Source: Natronosalvus caseinilyticus
Lineage (GTDB): Archaea; Halobacteriota; Halobacteria; Halobacteriales; Natrialbaceae
Length of the DNA stretch: 64,000 nucleotides
Direction: 5' to 3'
Assembly (NCBI RefSeq): GCF_017357105.1
Contig: NZ_CP071596.1
Span: 930,001-994,000, forward strand
Positions 18,679 to 27,044 of this stretch are shown here, piece by piece. The notes under the pieces were generated by a model. It saw only the letters and a list, made by a program, of their open reading frames with translations, made no database searches and was not told the DNA's origin. How positions within the stretch are numbered: position 1 is the stretch's first letter; each line of letters starts with the position of its first letter. The translations under genes and the position numbers were made by a program.

Positions 18679-19881
18679 ATGAGCGGTGACGGCGGCGACG
18701 ACCGACAGGCGGACTCGAGTGAGCGCGCCGACGGCACCGGGCCGGAACGCCCGAGCGACCGGGCGGACGGCGATCAGTCGAGGGACGATGGTACCGAACG
18801 GGCCGGCTCGAGTCGATCACCTGCAGAAGACGACTCGAGTGCGGACCGAAGCGAATCCCCGCCGCCGGCACAGGCGTCCGGCGATGGTGGTGATGGAGAC
18901 GGTGTCGGTAGCGGTGGCGGCGATGTCGGTAGTGGCGGCGGCGGTAGCGGTGCCGACGTCAGTAGCGGTGGCGGCGGTAGCGGTGCCGACGTCGGTAACG
19001 GCAGTAGCGGTGGCAGCGACGGCGGTATTGACGGCTCGAGGCGCCAGTCGACACTCGCCAGCCAGACGACCCGGGAACGCGACCGGACACCGCCACCGCC
19101 ACAACGGGCGCGGCCGGACGACGACCGGGTGACGATCGAAGACGACGGCCCGATTCGCTGGTTCCTCCGGACCGACAACGGCACCGTCGTCGCGGTGCGC
19201 GACGTACTGAGCAGCGTCGCGCTCGTGGCCGTCATCGGCCTGGTGCTCTTTGGCATCAGCGGCATCTGGCCGCCGCTGGTCGCCGTCGAGAGCGGGAGCA
19301 TGGAACCCAACATGGAGCGCGGGGACATGATCTTCGTCGTCGCCGAGGATCGGTTCGTCGGCGACGGTTCGATCGACGGAACCGGAATCGTCACCCGCGA
19401 ATCGGGCCTCGAGAACGGCCACGAGAAGTTCGGCGGGGCCGGCGACGTGATCATCTTCCGACCGGACGGCAACGCACGCGAAACGCCGGTGATCCACCGC
19501 GCTCACTTCTGGGTCGAAGCCGACGAGAACTGGGTCGACGGGCAGGCGAACCCGGAGTTCGTCAACGGCGCCAGCTGCGATCGGGTTCGGGCCTGTCCGG
19601 CCCCCCACGACGGGTTCGTCACGAAGGGCGACGCCAACAGCGGCTACGACCAGACGGCGAACGTCGGCGCCGACACGTCGGTCGTCAAACCCGAGTGGAC
19701 CACCGGCAAGGGCATGTTCCGGATCCCGTGGCTCGGGCACGTCCGGCTGGGCTTCGAGAAACTCTTCCCGTTCGCGGTGATTCCGGACGTCTCGAGCGGC
19801 CTCTCCCTCCTGTCACCGACGCTCCTCGGGATGGTCGGCGCGACTGGATTCGCGTATCCGCCACGCTCGAGACGGCGCTGA
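18679..19881 (+). CDS. sec11: Signal peptidase I (S26, archaeal ER type) with Gly/Ser repeat N-terminus
   Basis: A 400-residue membrane protease. The first 150 residues are acidic, then repetitive Gly/Ser (SGGGGSGADVSS-type units). One transmembrane helix follows (SVALVAVIGLVLFGISGIW). The catalytic Ser is in ESGSMEPNM and the His in PVIHRAHFW, replacing the bacterial Lys, as in archaeal and eukaryotic Sec11. A second hydrophobic segment lies near the C-terminus. It cleaves Sec signal peptides outside the membrane. ATG 18679 follows gggagtcg. It is divergent from polymerase D small subunit, a linkage I recall from other haloarchaea. Confidence 0.93.
   Translation: MSGDGGDDRQADSSERADGTGPERPSDRADGDQSRDDGTERAGSSRSPAEDDSSADRSESPPPAQASGDGGDGDGVGSGGGDVGSGGGGSGADVSSGGGGSGADVGNGSSGGSDGGIDGSRRQSTLASQTTRERDRTPPPPQRARPDDDRVTIEDDGPIRWFLRTDNGTVVAVRDVLSSVALVAVIGLVLFGISGIWPPLVAVESGSMEPNMERGDMIFVVAEDRFVGDGSIDGTGIVTRESGLENGHEKFGGAGDVIIFRPDGNARETPVIHRAHFWVEADENWVDGQANPEFVNGASCDRVRACPAPHDGFVTKGDANSGYDQTANVGADTSVVKPEWTTGKGMFRIPWLGHVRLGFEKLFPFAVIPDVSSGLSLLSPTLLGMVGATGFAYPPRSRRR
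18885..19025. repeat. Gly/Ser-coding minisatellite inside signal peptidase gene
   Basis: Repeated ggtagcggtgg / ggcggtagcggtgccgacgtc units encode the GGGGSGADV repeats. At least two near-exact 30-bp copies are visible (18941-18970 and 18971-19000). Slippage would change the linker length in frame. Confidence 0.7.
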
Positions 19882-19968
19882 TCGTCTCGGCACTGATGTT
19901 TTGGCACTAATTGGCCGACTCGTGTATCGTCTCGATTCGTGTTTCGTATTGCCGTATCGCCTTCAGAC

Positions 19969-20529
19969 TCAAACTCGCCCGAACGTCTCGTTCGAGATGC
20001 GCACCGGCGACGGCGTCGGCCCAGACAGGGTGATGTCGGACTCGGTCCGGACTCGAAGCAGTCTCCCGGTTCGCCGCTGTCGGCGTTCGGTTCGGCCGTC
20101 GCTCCGATCCGACTCGCGACCGAAGACCGCCTGCCAGGACGACGGCAGTTCGCGAACGCGCTTTTCGACGGTCGTTTCCCCGACGCCGTCGGCTTCCTCG
20201 TAGCCCAGTTGCGTTCGTTCGGTCGTTTCCGTCGTGGATCCCGCCGTGAGCGCGCCCTCGGGTTCGCGTTCGACCGTGTCGGTCGCCTCGAGTTCGCGGG
20301 CGACGCGCCCGAGTTCGTCGAAGAGTTCGCTCGCGATGGTGTCGTCGGCGTCAATCGCGTCGTCGGTCGTGGGGTCGTGAGCGCCGTCACCGATGGCGGC
20401 GTCGGCGAGCAGGTCGTCGGGCGAATCGACGTCGAAGGCGTCGAGTACGGCGTCCGGATCGGGCGTGACGTCGTCGAAGACGTCCGAGGCGTCAGCGGCG
20501 TCCGGCTCGTCCCTGGAGTAGTCGCTCAT
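19969..20529 (-). CDS. Conserved acidic haloarchaeal hypothetical protein
   Basis: A 186-residue protein from ATG 20529. The N-terminal half is very acidic (DEPDAADASDVFDDVTPDPD). A more structured C-terminal half contains LGYEEADGVGETTVEKRVRELPSSWQAVFGR. It is convergent with signal peptidase I. No domain is recognised. The composition and clean start support a real gene. Confidence 0.75.
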   Translation of the reverse strand: MSDYSRDEPDAADASDVFDDVTPDPDAVLDAFDVDSPDDLLADAAIGDGAHDPTTDDAIDADDTIASELFDELGRVARELEATDTVEREPEGALTAGSTTETTERTQLGYEEADGVGETTVEKRVRELPSSWQAVFGRESDRSDGRTERRQRRTGRLLRVRTESDITLSGPTPSPVRISNETFGRV

Positions 20530-20664
20530 GGGTACTCGAGCGCTCCACCCCGCCCCTATTGGTTAGTCTCCTGTTAACCACTGTTTCGACGCGGCTGCAG
20601 GCGCTCTTCGTCTCGTTTGCCAGTGCCTAACGTAGTAGTTTCCGGACCGATTTCTCACCGCCGA

Positions 20665-21210
20665 TCACTCGAGTCCGTCGCCGTCCAGGCGAAACACGGC
20701 CCGCGTCTCCTCGTCAGTCCGCTCGGTCTCGACCCGGGTTACCGTCACGTCCGTCTCGAACTCGCGAGCCAGTCCCTCGAGGATGCCGTGGGCCATCGCC
20801 GGGTGATCGCGGTGGGATCGGTACGTGATCTGAAGACCCGATTCGGTCGACTTGCAGGTCACCGTCGGCGGCTGGTTATCGGCCGCCTTGGCCGCGAGTG
20901 CGGCGGTAATCTCCTCGAGCGCCTCGATGAGGTCGACGAGCGACCAGTCCTCTCGCCAGTGTGCGCGAAAGTTCTGGAGCAACGCGGGAGCGAGCGCCCG
21001 GCCGAAGTCGCGCTCGACGGCCGCCACCTCGTGACCCGACAGCTCGGCGACGGTCTCAAGAATCGTCGCGATCTCCTCGTCGGGGTAGTGCGAGACCGGC
21101 AGGTAGAGCCGGGGGTCGATCCCCGAGCGCTCGAGGACGACCGCCCAGCTCGCTTCGTCGGTCTTCTCGACGACGTAGGTCTTCAGCGTCTGGTGGACGA
21201 GTCCGTGCAT
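20665..21210 (-). CDS. H-NOX-fold (heme NO-binding domain) protein lacking the proximal histidine
   Basis: A 181-residue protein from ATG 21210 (MHGLVHQTLKTYV). The HNOB/H-NOX fold is indicated by the N-terminus, DWSLVDLIEALEE and the porphyrin-carboxylate motif YxSxR at residues 130-134 (YRSHR). An ungapped alignment with the remembered Thermoanaerobacter H-NOX places Thr102 where the heme-ligating His102 should be, and no other His is near it. H-NOX proteins sense NO or O2 through heme. This copy may bind heme differently, bind another ligand, or have lost the sensor role. There is no signalling partner next to it. Confidence 0.75.
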   Translation of the reverse strand: MHGLVHQTLKTYVVEKTDEASWAVVLERSGIDPRLYLPVSHYPDEEIATILETVAELSGHEVAAVERDFGRALAPALLQNFRAHWREDWSLVDLIEALEEITAALAAKAADNQPPTVTCKSTESGLQITYRSHRDHPAMAHGILEGLAREFETDVTVTRVETERTDEETRAVFRLDGDGLE

Positions 21211-21405
21211 CTGGGACGAGTGTGTGTCGCGTAGTCGATGATCCGCTGGCACTCCCGGCGTGTCTCCGGCGACTCTCTGGTGAGCCTTCCGTGAACCTCC
21301 GATGAGTCCCCCGTTCGGGTCGATGATTCGACCCAACCGTAATATGTCGTTCGACTCATGGGTCTTCGGCCGTCCGTTCGCGGCAATTTTCCCGGTGATC
21401 CGAGC

Positions 21406-22293
21406 TCAGTCGAGGTGGCCCGCGCTCTCGAGCGCCTCGGCGACGACTGGCGCGACGGAGACAGCACTCGCCGGCCGCTCGAGGGTATCGGTGCCGTAGA
21501 CGGCCTCGACCCCGGCGTTCGAGAGCCGCGTGTAGGCGTTCCGGACGAGCAGCGGGTGGACGCAGGTGACGAAGACGCGCCCGACGCCGCGCTCGCCGAG
21601 GACGCCGACGGCCTCGCTCATCGTGCCGCCGGTGGCGATGATGTCGTCGACGACGACGACGTCTCGATTCGCGACGTCGACGTCGCTCGGCGAGATTTCG
21701 ACGTCAGTGCCGGAATGACGGGTCTTCTCGAAGTAGTCCGTCTCCCCGCGGCCGTAGGCGTCGCGGACGGTTTCGGCCAGTTCGATCGCGCCCGCGTCAG
21801 GGGAGAGGAAGACCGGCTCTTCGAGGTCGGCCGGAAGGGGCTCGGCGAGGATGCTCGCGGCGTCGACCGGGGTTGCCGCCGGCTCGAAGAAGGCACAGAC
21901 CGACGTCTCGTGAGGCGTGACGACGAACGTCGCGTCGGTGCCAGTCGAGATCGACCGGGCGACGGCGCGCGCCGAGATGGGCTGGCCGGGCTCGAACGCC
22001 CTGTCCTGGCGGCCGTAGCCCATGTACGGGACGACGGTGACGACTTCGGACGCGCCGGCCTCCCGGGCGGCGTCTTGCAGGCAGAGCAGTTCGACGTGGG
22101 CGTCGCTCGAGGCCGTCGCGGCGACGACGACGACGCGTTCGCCCTCGAGGTCAGCCGACTCGCTCTCGAGGCTGACGAAGAGTTCGCCGTCGGGGAAGCG
22201 GTCGTAGGCGACGCTGGCGAGCGTCGTGTCGCGTTCGCGGGCCAGGGCAGCCGCGAGCGCCTGGGAACTCGAGGCGCTGACGATGGTGGTCAT
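21406..22293 (-). CDS. prs: Ribose-phosphate pyrophosphokinase (PRPP synthetase)
   Basis: A 295-residue protein from ATG 22293. Visible motifs are the N-terminal ASSSQALAAALA, YDRFPDGELFV, the ATP-site PYMGYGRQDRAFEPGQPIS and the PRPP-binding loop DVVVVDDIIATGGTMS near residue 215. It makes PRPP from ribose-5-phosphate and ATP for nucleotide, His and Trp synthesis. The length is that of the archaeal class. The H-NOX-fold gene lies downstream in the same direction after about 195 bases. Confidence 0.95.
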   Translation of the reverse strand: MTTIVSASSSQALAAALARERDTTLASVAYDRFPDGELFVSLESESADLEGERVVVVAATASSDAHVELLCLQDAAREAGASEVVTVVPYMGYGRQDRAFEPGQPISARAVARSISTGTDATFVVTPHETSVCAFFEPAATPVDAASILAEPLPADLEEPVFLSPDAGAIELAETVRDAYGRGETDYFEKTRHSGTDVEISPSDVDVANRDVVVVDDIIATGGTMSEAVGVLGERGVGRVFVTCVHPLLVRNAYTRLSNAGVEAVYGTDTLERPASAVSVAPVVAEALESAGHLD

Positions 22294-22416
22294 ACGCGTG
22301 GAAAGCGTGCCCGTGGTAAAACCCGTTTTCGTTCGTCGCTCGCGTCGCCCTGGTCTCCGCTTCACCGTTCGCGCCGTCCTCGCCGCCAGTTTACCCGACG
22401 ACGTCGACTTGAGTCT

Positions 22417-22947
22417 CTACTCGTCGCTCTCGTTCCCTTCCTCGGCGTCCTGAGCGGCCTCGATGTCCACGTCGCCCGATCCGCAGGGACCGCCCTCGGT
22501 GACGCCGGCGATGCGAACCGTGCCGTCCCGGCGGACCAGGACGATGAGGTTGAGGCAGTCGGGGTCGCTCCAGTTCGCCGGCGTCACCTGCGTGAAGTCC
22601 CCGCCGTCGATGCGGGCGGTCACCCGGAAGTCGCCCCGTTCGTCGGGCCAGTCGGCCTCGAGCGTGGCGCCGCCGGTCTCGTCGTCGAACTCGTGGGTCG
22701 ACCAGTGGGCGATTTCGCCGTCGTACTCGACGAGGACGTCGACCGTGTGGTCGGCGTCGTCGAGGTTCTCGACGGTGATTTCGCCGAGGCGCGTTCCGGT
22801 CGGTGCTGGTTCCTCGTCGTCCGGTCCGTCCCCATTTCCGTTCTCGTTCCCGTCACCTTCGTCAGCCGATCCCAGACAGCCAGCGGTCGCCATTGCACCG
22901 GCGATCCCCGTCGCTGCGAGCACCCGTCTGCGTGTCAATTCGGTCAT
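22417..22947 (-). CDS. Tat-exported lipoprotein, function unknown
   Basis: A 176-residue protein from ATG 22947. The N-terminus MTELTRRRVLAATGIAGAMATAG followed by CLGS is a Tat-type signal with a lipobox Cys. A flexible acidic/Gly/Asn linker (DEGDGNENGNGDGPDDEEP) leads to a beta-sandwich-like domain with a Cys pair (PDCLNLIV, GGPCGSG). It is probably anchored outside the cell membrane. No ligand can be inferred. Confidence 0.82.
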   Translation of the reverse strand: MTELTRRRVLAATGIAGAMATAGCLGSADEGDGNENGNGDGPDDEEPAPTGTRLGEITVENLDDADHTVDVLVEYDGEIAHWSTHEFDDETGGATLEADWPDERGDFRVTARIDGGDFTQVTPANWSDPDCLNLIVLVRRDGTVRIAGVTEGGPCGSGDVDIEAAQDAEEGNESDE

Positions 22948-23017
22948 ATTCGAGCGAATGGGGTGCCCTGTTGATAACTCCCCGTCAGACACCCGTCTGA
23001 CGCGGTTCGTTGGCGAC

Positions 23018-23929
23018 TCAGGCACGCTCGAGCGGAACGACGACGCCGGTCACCCCGCGGACGCCGATCGCGTGGGGCCGCCACCGGGCCTCGGTTCCCG
23101 GTTCTCGACCGGGGTCGGCTACCAGGACAGTTCCGTCCTCGGTAACTGCGTACACGCCGTCGCCGTAGGCGACGTCCACGAGGCCGGCGTCCGGTACGTC
23201 GAGACGTCGCCAGCCGTTTTCGCTCGCCGTTTCGGGGTCCTCCTCGTCCGTGCCGTGTTCGTACACCGCGTCGCCGAGCGCGTGGGCGCGGTCGAGCGAC
23301 CCGGGGTCGTTCAGCGGATCCGCCGCGACCCGGTCGAACGGTCCCTCGAGGTCGCACATCCAGCCGTTGCCGAGGCGGTAGAGGCCGCCCGCGGTCGCCG
23401 CCAGGGGGACGCCGGCGGCGGAGACGTCGCGGACGGCCGAGAGTCCGGCGTGTGCGAGTCGGGCTCCCGAGCGCCGGTAGACGCCCGCATCGGTCGCCAG
23501 GAGGTCGCCGTCGGCGGCCCGGACGGTCGGTTCCTCGGGGGCCTTCGCGTCGGCAAACGCGAGGTCGCGCCAGTCGTTCTCCGCGAGTGGCTCGAGGTCC
23601 AGACTGCCCGCTAGGCCGTTCGCGTCCGCGGCCAACACCGTCCCGTCGCGGATTCCGACGGCGACGGCGGGACCGAAGTTAGTTCGAGCGAACGCTGGCT
23701 CCTCGGACTCGCTCGACAGGTTGCAGACCAGCACGTCCTCGCCGGTCGCGACGACTAACCAACCAACGCCCGCCGCGAGGTCACGGGCGGTACAGCGCTC
23801 GAGCAGCGAGAACTCGCCGACGGCGTCGCCAGAAATCAGCACGCGGACGACGCCCATCTCGGCCGCGACGTAGGCCGCCGTCGCCCCCTCTCGAGCGCCG
23901 TAGACGCGCTTTTCGTCGATCGATACCAT
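23018..23929 (-). CDS. HVO_0234-type beta-propeller protein
   Basis: A 303-residue protein from ATG 23929 (MVSIDEKRVYGAREG). Repeated short strands with patterns such as GDGVYAVTEDGTVLVADPG and TAGGLYRLGNGWMCDLEG indicate a beta-propeller. The sequence resembles the haloarchaeal HVO_0234 family as I remember it. No enzymatic residues are evident and it has no signal peptide. It is divergent from glmM. Confidence 0.75.
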   Translation of the reverse strand: MVSIDEKRVYGAREGATAAYVAAEMGVVRVLISGDAVGEFSLLERCTARDLAAGVGWLVVATGEDVLVCNLSSESEEPAFARTNFGPAVAVGIRDGTVLAADANGLAGSLDLEPLAENDWRDLAFADAKAPEEPTVRAADGDLLATDAGVYRRSGARLAHAGLSAVRDVSAAGVPLAATAGGLYRLGNGWMCDLEGPFDRVAADPLNDPGSLDRAHALGDAVYEHGTDEEDPETASENGWRRLDVPDAGLVDVAYGDGVYAVTEDGTVLVADPGREPGTEARWRPHAIGVRGVTGVVVPLERA

Positions 23930-24098
23930 ACCTCGAGTCGGGCGGCGTGGGCCGAAAGGTTTGCTGTCTGTCGTTGGTCTCTGAAAACGCGCCAGAAATA
24001 CTATAGAAATTATAGTAAAAACGGAGCGCTCGAGCGGGCCCGAAGCCGACCAGACCGCTTCGGAACCACTTTGACGACGCCCGCTAAAGTTCCCGGCA

Positions 24099-25463
24099 AT
24101 GAAGGTATTCGGATCGAGCGGGACCCGCGGCGTCGCCAACGAGGAACTGACGCCGGCGTTCGTGCTCCGGGTCGCCAAAGCGGCGGGGACCGCCTGGGGG
24201 GTCGACCGGGTCGCGCTCGCTCGAGACACCCGGTACACGGGCCGGATGATGGCCGACGCGGCCACGAGCGGGCTGGCGAGTACGGGAACGGACGTCGACC
24301 GCCTCGGAATCGTCCCCACACCCGGTGCGCAGTTCTACGCCGAGCGCGAGGGAGTGCCGACCATCGTCATCACGGCCTCGCACAACCCGCCCCAGTACAA
24401 CGGCGTCAAACTCGTGGGTGCCGACGGGGTCGAACTCGCGGTGTCCGACCTCGAGGAGATCGAACAGACCTTGCTGGGAGAGACGTTCTCGGTCGCGTCG
24501 TGGGACGAGACGGGCCGCGTTCGTGAGGTCGACGGCGTGCGTGAGGACTACGTCGACGAGTTGCTGGCGAACGTCGACCGCGAGAAGATCGCCGACGCCG
24601 GGCTGACGGTCGCGCTCGATCCCGGCCACGGTGCCGGCTCGCTCACGAGCCCCGGCTTCTTCCGGGCGCTCGGTTGCCGCGTCGTCACGGTCAACGCCCA
24701 GGTCGACGGCCACTTCCCTGGCCGGGACCCGGAGCCGGTCAGCCAGAACCTCACCGATCTCGGTCGACTCGTCCGCGCGACCGACGCCGACCTCGGAGTG
24801 GCCCACGACGGGGACGCCGACCGGGCCATCTTCTTCGACGAGACCGGCACCTACGTCGAGGGCGACGCCACCCTGGCCGCCCTCGCCGCCGCGGAACTCG
24901 AGCCCGACGACGTCACCGTCTCCGCGGTCAACGTCTCCCAGCGGCTGGTCGACGTGGCCAACGACGTCGGCGCCGATCTCGAGTTGACGCCGATCGGCTC
25001 GACGAACATCATCACCCGGATCGAGGAACTCGAGTTGAACGACCGCCACGTCCCGATCGCGGGCGAGGGCAACGGCGGGATCTTCTTCCCCGACTTCCGG
25101 CTGGCGAGGGACGGCGGCTACACGGCCGCGCGATTCCTCGAACTCGTCGCCGATCGCCCGGTGAGCGAGATCGTCGCGCCCTACGACGGCTACGCGAACG
25201 TTCGCCGGAACGTCGCCTACGAGTCGACCGCCGAGCGCGACGCGATGCTCGACGCGGCGGCCAACCAGGCCCAGTCGTCCGACGCCGAACTCAACACGCG
25301 CGACGGCTATCGCCTGGATCACGGCGACGCGTGGGTGCTCGCTCGCCCCTCGGGCACCGAGCCGCTCGTCCGGATCTACGCCGAGGCGCGCGAGCGAGAG
25401 CGGGCCGAGGCGCTCGTCACCGAGATGCACGAGGCGCTGATCGAGGCGAAAGAGCAAGCCTGA
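24099..25463 (+). CDS. glmM: Phosphoglucosamine mutase
   Basis: A 454-residue alpha-D-phosphohexomutase. FGSSGTRG is at the N-terminus, the catalytic phosphoserine loop is TASHNPPQYNG, the metal loop is DGDADR, the sugar loop is AGEGNGG and the phosphate loop is RPSGTEP. It interconverts glucosamine-6-P and glucosamine-1-P (or related hexoses) for UDP-sugar and surface glycan synthesis. The related enzyme at 29598-31046 has slightly different motifs; which of the two prefers glucosamine is inferred from family resemblance only. Confidence 0.9.
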   Translation: MKVFGSSGTRGVANEELTPAFVLRVAKAAGTAWGVDRVALARDTRYTGRMMADAATSGLASTGTDVDRLGIVPTPGAQFYAEREGVPTIVITASHNPPQYNGVKLVGADGVELAVSDLEEIEQTLLGETFSVASWDETGRVREVDGVREDYVDELLANVDREKIADAGLTVALDPGHGAGSLTSPGFFRALGCRVVTVNAQVDGHFPGRDPEPVSQNLTDLGRLVRATDADLGVAHDGDADRAIFFDETGTYVEGDATLAALAAAELEPDDVTVSAVNVSQRLVDVANDVGADLELTPIGSTNIITRIEELELNDRHVPIAGEGNGGIFFPDFRLARDGGYTAARFLELVADRPVSEIVAPYDGYANVRRNVAYESTAERDAMLDAAANQAQSSDAELNTRDGYRLDHGDAWVLARPSGTEPLVRIYAEARERERAEALVTEMHEALIEAKEQA

Positions 25464-25533
25464 TCTGTCCGTCGATCACGAAGGTGGTCCCCGGAGCGAC
25501 GCATTCGAGTAGGCTCCCGCCACACTACGAACC

Positions 25534-26301
25534 ATGCGCGAGTTACTCGAGGCCGTGGCCGCGGGGGAGTGTTCGCCCGCCGAAGCCGAGGCCCAGCTCA
25601 GCGGATACGTCACGGGCGAAGCGGGCCGCTTCGACGCTGCGAGAGACACCCGTCGAGGGATCCCCGAGGCGATCCTCGCGGAAGGAAAGACACCGGAACA
25701 GGTCGCGAGCCTGGCAACGACTGCCCTCGAGACAACGGGCCGGGCGCTCGTGACCCGGCTCCAGGACGCTCACGTCGACGCACTCGAGGAACGTCTGGAG
25801 GAGACCGTCCCGGGGGCCATGGTCGACCGCCGGGGAACGACCCTCCTCGCGAGCGCGGCGGACCACGACCGACCGGCCCTCGAGGCGACCGTGGCCATCG
25901 TCACCGCGGGTACGGTCGACGGCCCGGTCGCCGACGAGGCCGCCCTGGTCTGCGTCGACGCCGGCCTCGAGGTCGACCGGCTCGACGACGTGGGCGTCGC
26001 CGCGCTCACCCGGCTGATCGACCAGGTCGAGCGAGTCCGTGCGGCCGACGTGGCGATCGTCGCGGCCGGCCGCGAAGGGGCGCTCCCGACGGTCGTCGCT
26101 GGCCTCGTCGACACCCCAATCATCGCCGTGCCGGTCTCGAGCGGGTACGGCCACGGCGGCGACGGCGAGGCCGCCCTGGCGGGGATGCTTCAGTCGTGTA
26201 CCGTCCTTTCGGTCGTGAACGTCGACGCCGGTTTCGTCGCCGGTGCCCAGGCGACGCTGATCGCTCGAGCGATCGACGAGGCCCGAACCGGCGAGTCGTA
26301 A
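25534..26301 (+). CDS. larB: LarB-like pyridinium carboxylase (nickel-pincer cofactor synthesis)
   Basis: A 255-residue protein with the LarB layout: an N-terminal helical part (RELLEAVAAGECSPAEAEAQL, DAARDTRRGIPEAILAEGKT) and a C-terminal PurE-like domain with AAGREGALPTVVAGL and SSGYGHGGDGEAALAGML. LarB carboxylates and hydrolyses nicotinic-acid adenine dinucleotide during synthesis of the lactate-racemase nickel-pincer cofactor. LarC and LarE are not in the window. It starts about 70 bases after glmM in the same direction. Confidence 0.88.
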   Translation: MRELLEAVAAGECSPAEAEAQLSGYVTGEAGRFDAARDTRRGIPEAILAEGKTPEQVASLATTALETTGRALVTRLQDAHVDALEERLEETVPGAMVDRRGTTLLASAADHDRPALEATVAIVTAGTVDGPVADEAALVCVDAGLEVDRLDDVGVAALTRLIDQVERVRAADVAIVAAGREGALPTVVAGLVDTPIIAVPVSSGYGHGGDGEAALAGMLQSCTVLSVVNVDAGFVAGAQATLIARAIDEARTGES

Positions 26302-26412
26302 GTCGCAGTAACGAAAGATAATGTTTCTTTCTGTAAAAACTTGGCAGCGTTTGGCAAAGGCTATTTATCGATCGGGCACTAATTCGAGATGCCGGCATCG
26401 TCCCGGCATACC

Positions 26413-26562
26413 ATGCCAACGTGTACCCACTGCGGCGCGCACGTCTCCGAGCGCTTCGCACGCGTCTTCGCCGACGAAGATGGCAAGATCCACGCGTGTA
26501 TCAGCTGTTCGGCCAACGCTGGGATCGCGGAAGCGGCGAGAGAACGCGCCACCAGTTCCTGA
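26413..26562 (+). CDS. Small zinc-finger protein, DUF7563-like
   Basis: A 49-residue protein, MPTCTHCGAHVSERFARVFA followed by a DEDGKIHACISCS stretch. Two CxxC knuckles (CTHC, CISC) form a likely treble-clef or zinc-ribbon site. It matches the small haloarchaeal DUF7563 proteins as I recall them. A TATA-like ggctatttatcg at 26360-26371 precedes it, followed by about 40 bases of leader. Confidence 0.8.
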   Translation: MPTCTHCGAHVSERFARVFADEDGKIHACISCSANAGIAEAARERATSS

Positions 26563-26645
26563 GCGGCAAGCCCAGACGAACACCGGCGGACCCCACGCCG
26601 TAGCGAGGCTTTTTGATATCGCCCACCTATTGATCGGCGAATCCG

Positions 26646-26903
26646 ATGACCGAGCGACACACGGTGTATGTCCTCGAGTGCGCCGACGGCAGCCTCTACA
26701 CCGGCTACACGACCGACCTCGAGCGACGCGTCGACGAGCACAACGCGGGAACGGGGGCGAAGTACACCCGTGGTCGCGGGCCCGTGGAAGTCGTCCACGT
26801 CGAACGCTACTCCTCGAGGTCGGTTGCTATGAGCAGGGAGTACGAGATCAAGCAGTTCGCTCGCACGCGGAAGGAGCGACTGGTCGGTCTCGAGAGCGAG
26901 TAA
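26646..26903 (+). CDS. GIY-YIG nuclease-domain protein (YhbQ/UPF0213-like)
   Basis: An 85-residue protein. The GIY-YIG signature is present as VYVLECADGSLYTGYT with the catalytic-type Tyr and an Arg in DLERRVDEHN, followed by GAKYTRGRGPVEVVHVE. Single-domain proteins of this size are thought to act on nucleic acid, but the substrate is not established. It lies just before the IS element. Confidence 0.9.
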   Translation: MTERHTVYVLECADGSLYTGYTTDLERRVDEHNAGTGAKYTRGRGPVEVVHVERYSSRSVAMSREYEIKQFARTRKERLVGLESE

Positions 26904-27044
26904 GGCGTGTTGGGAGGAGAGGCTGGACAGAGTGGACAGGGCGAGCGAAACGACGGTGCTGACCCCGAGTTCGTCTTCGGCCGGACGACTGGATATTCCA
27001 CACCAATCCGTACCATTAAATAATCTTACCGACATGGATTATGT

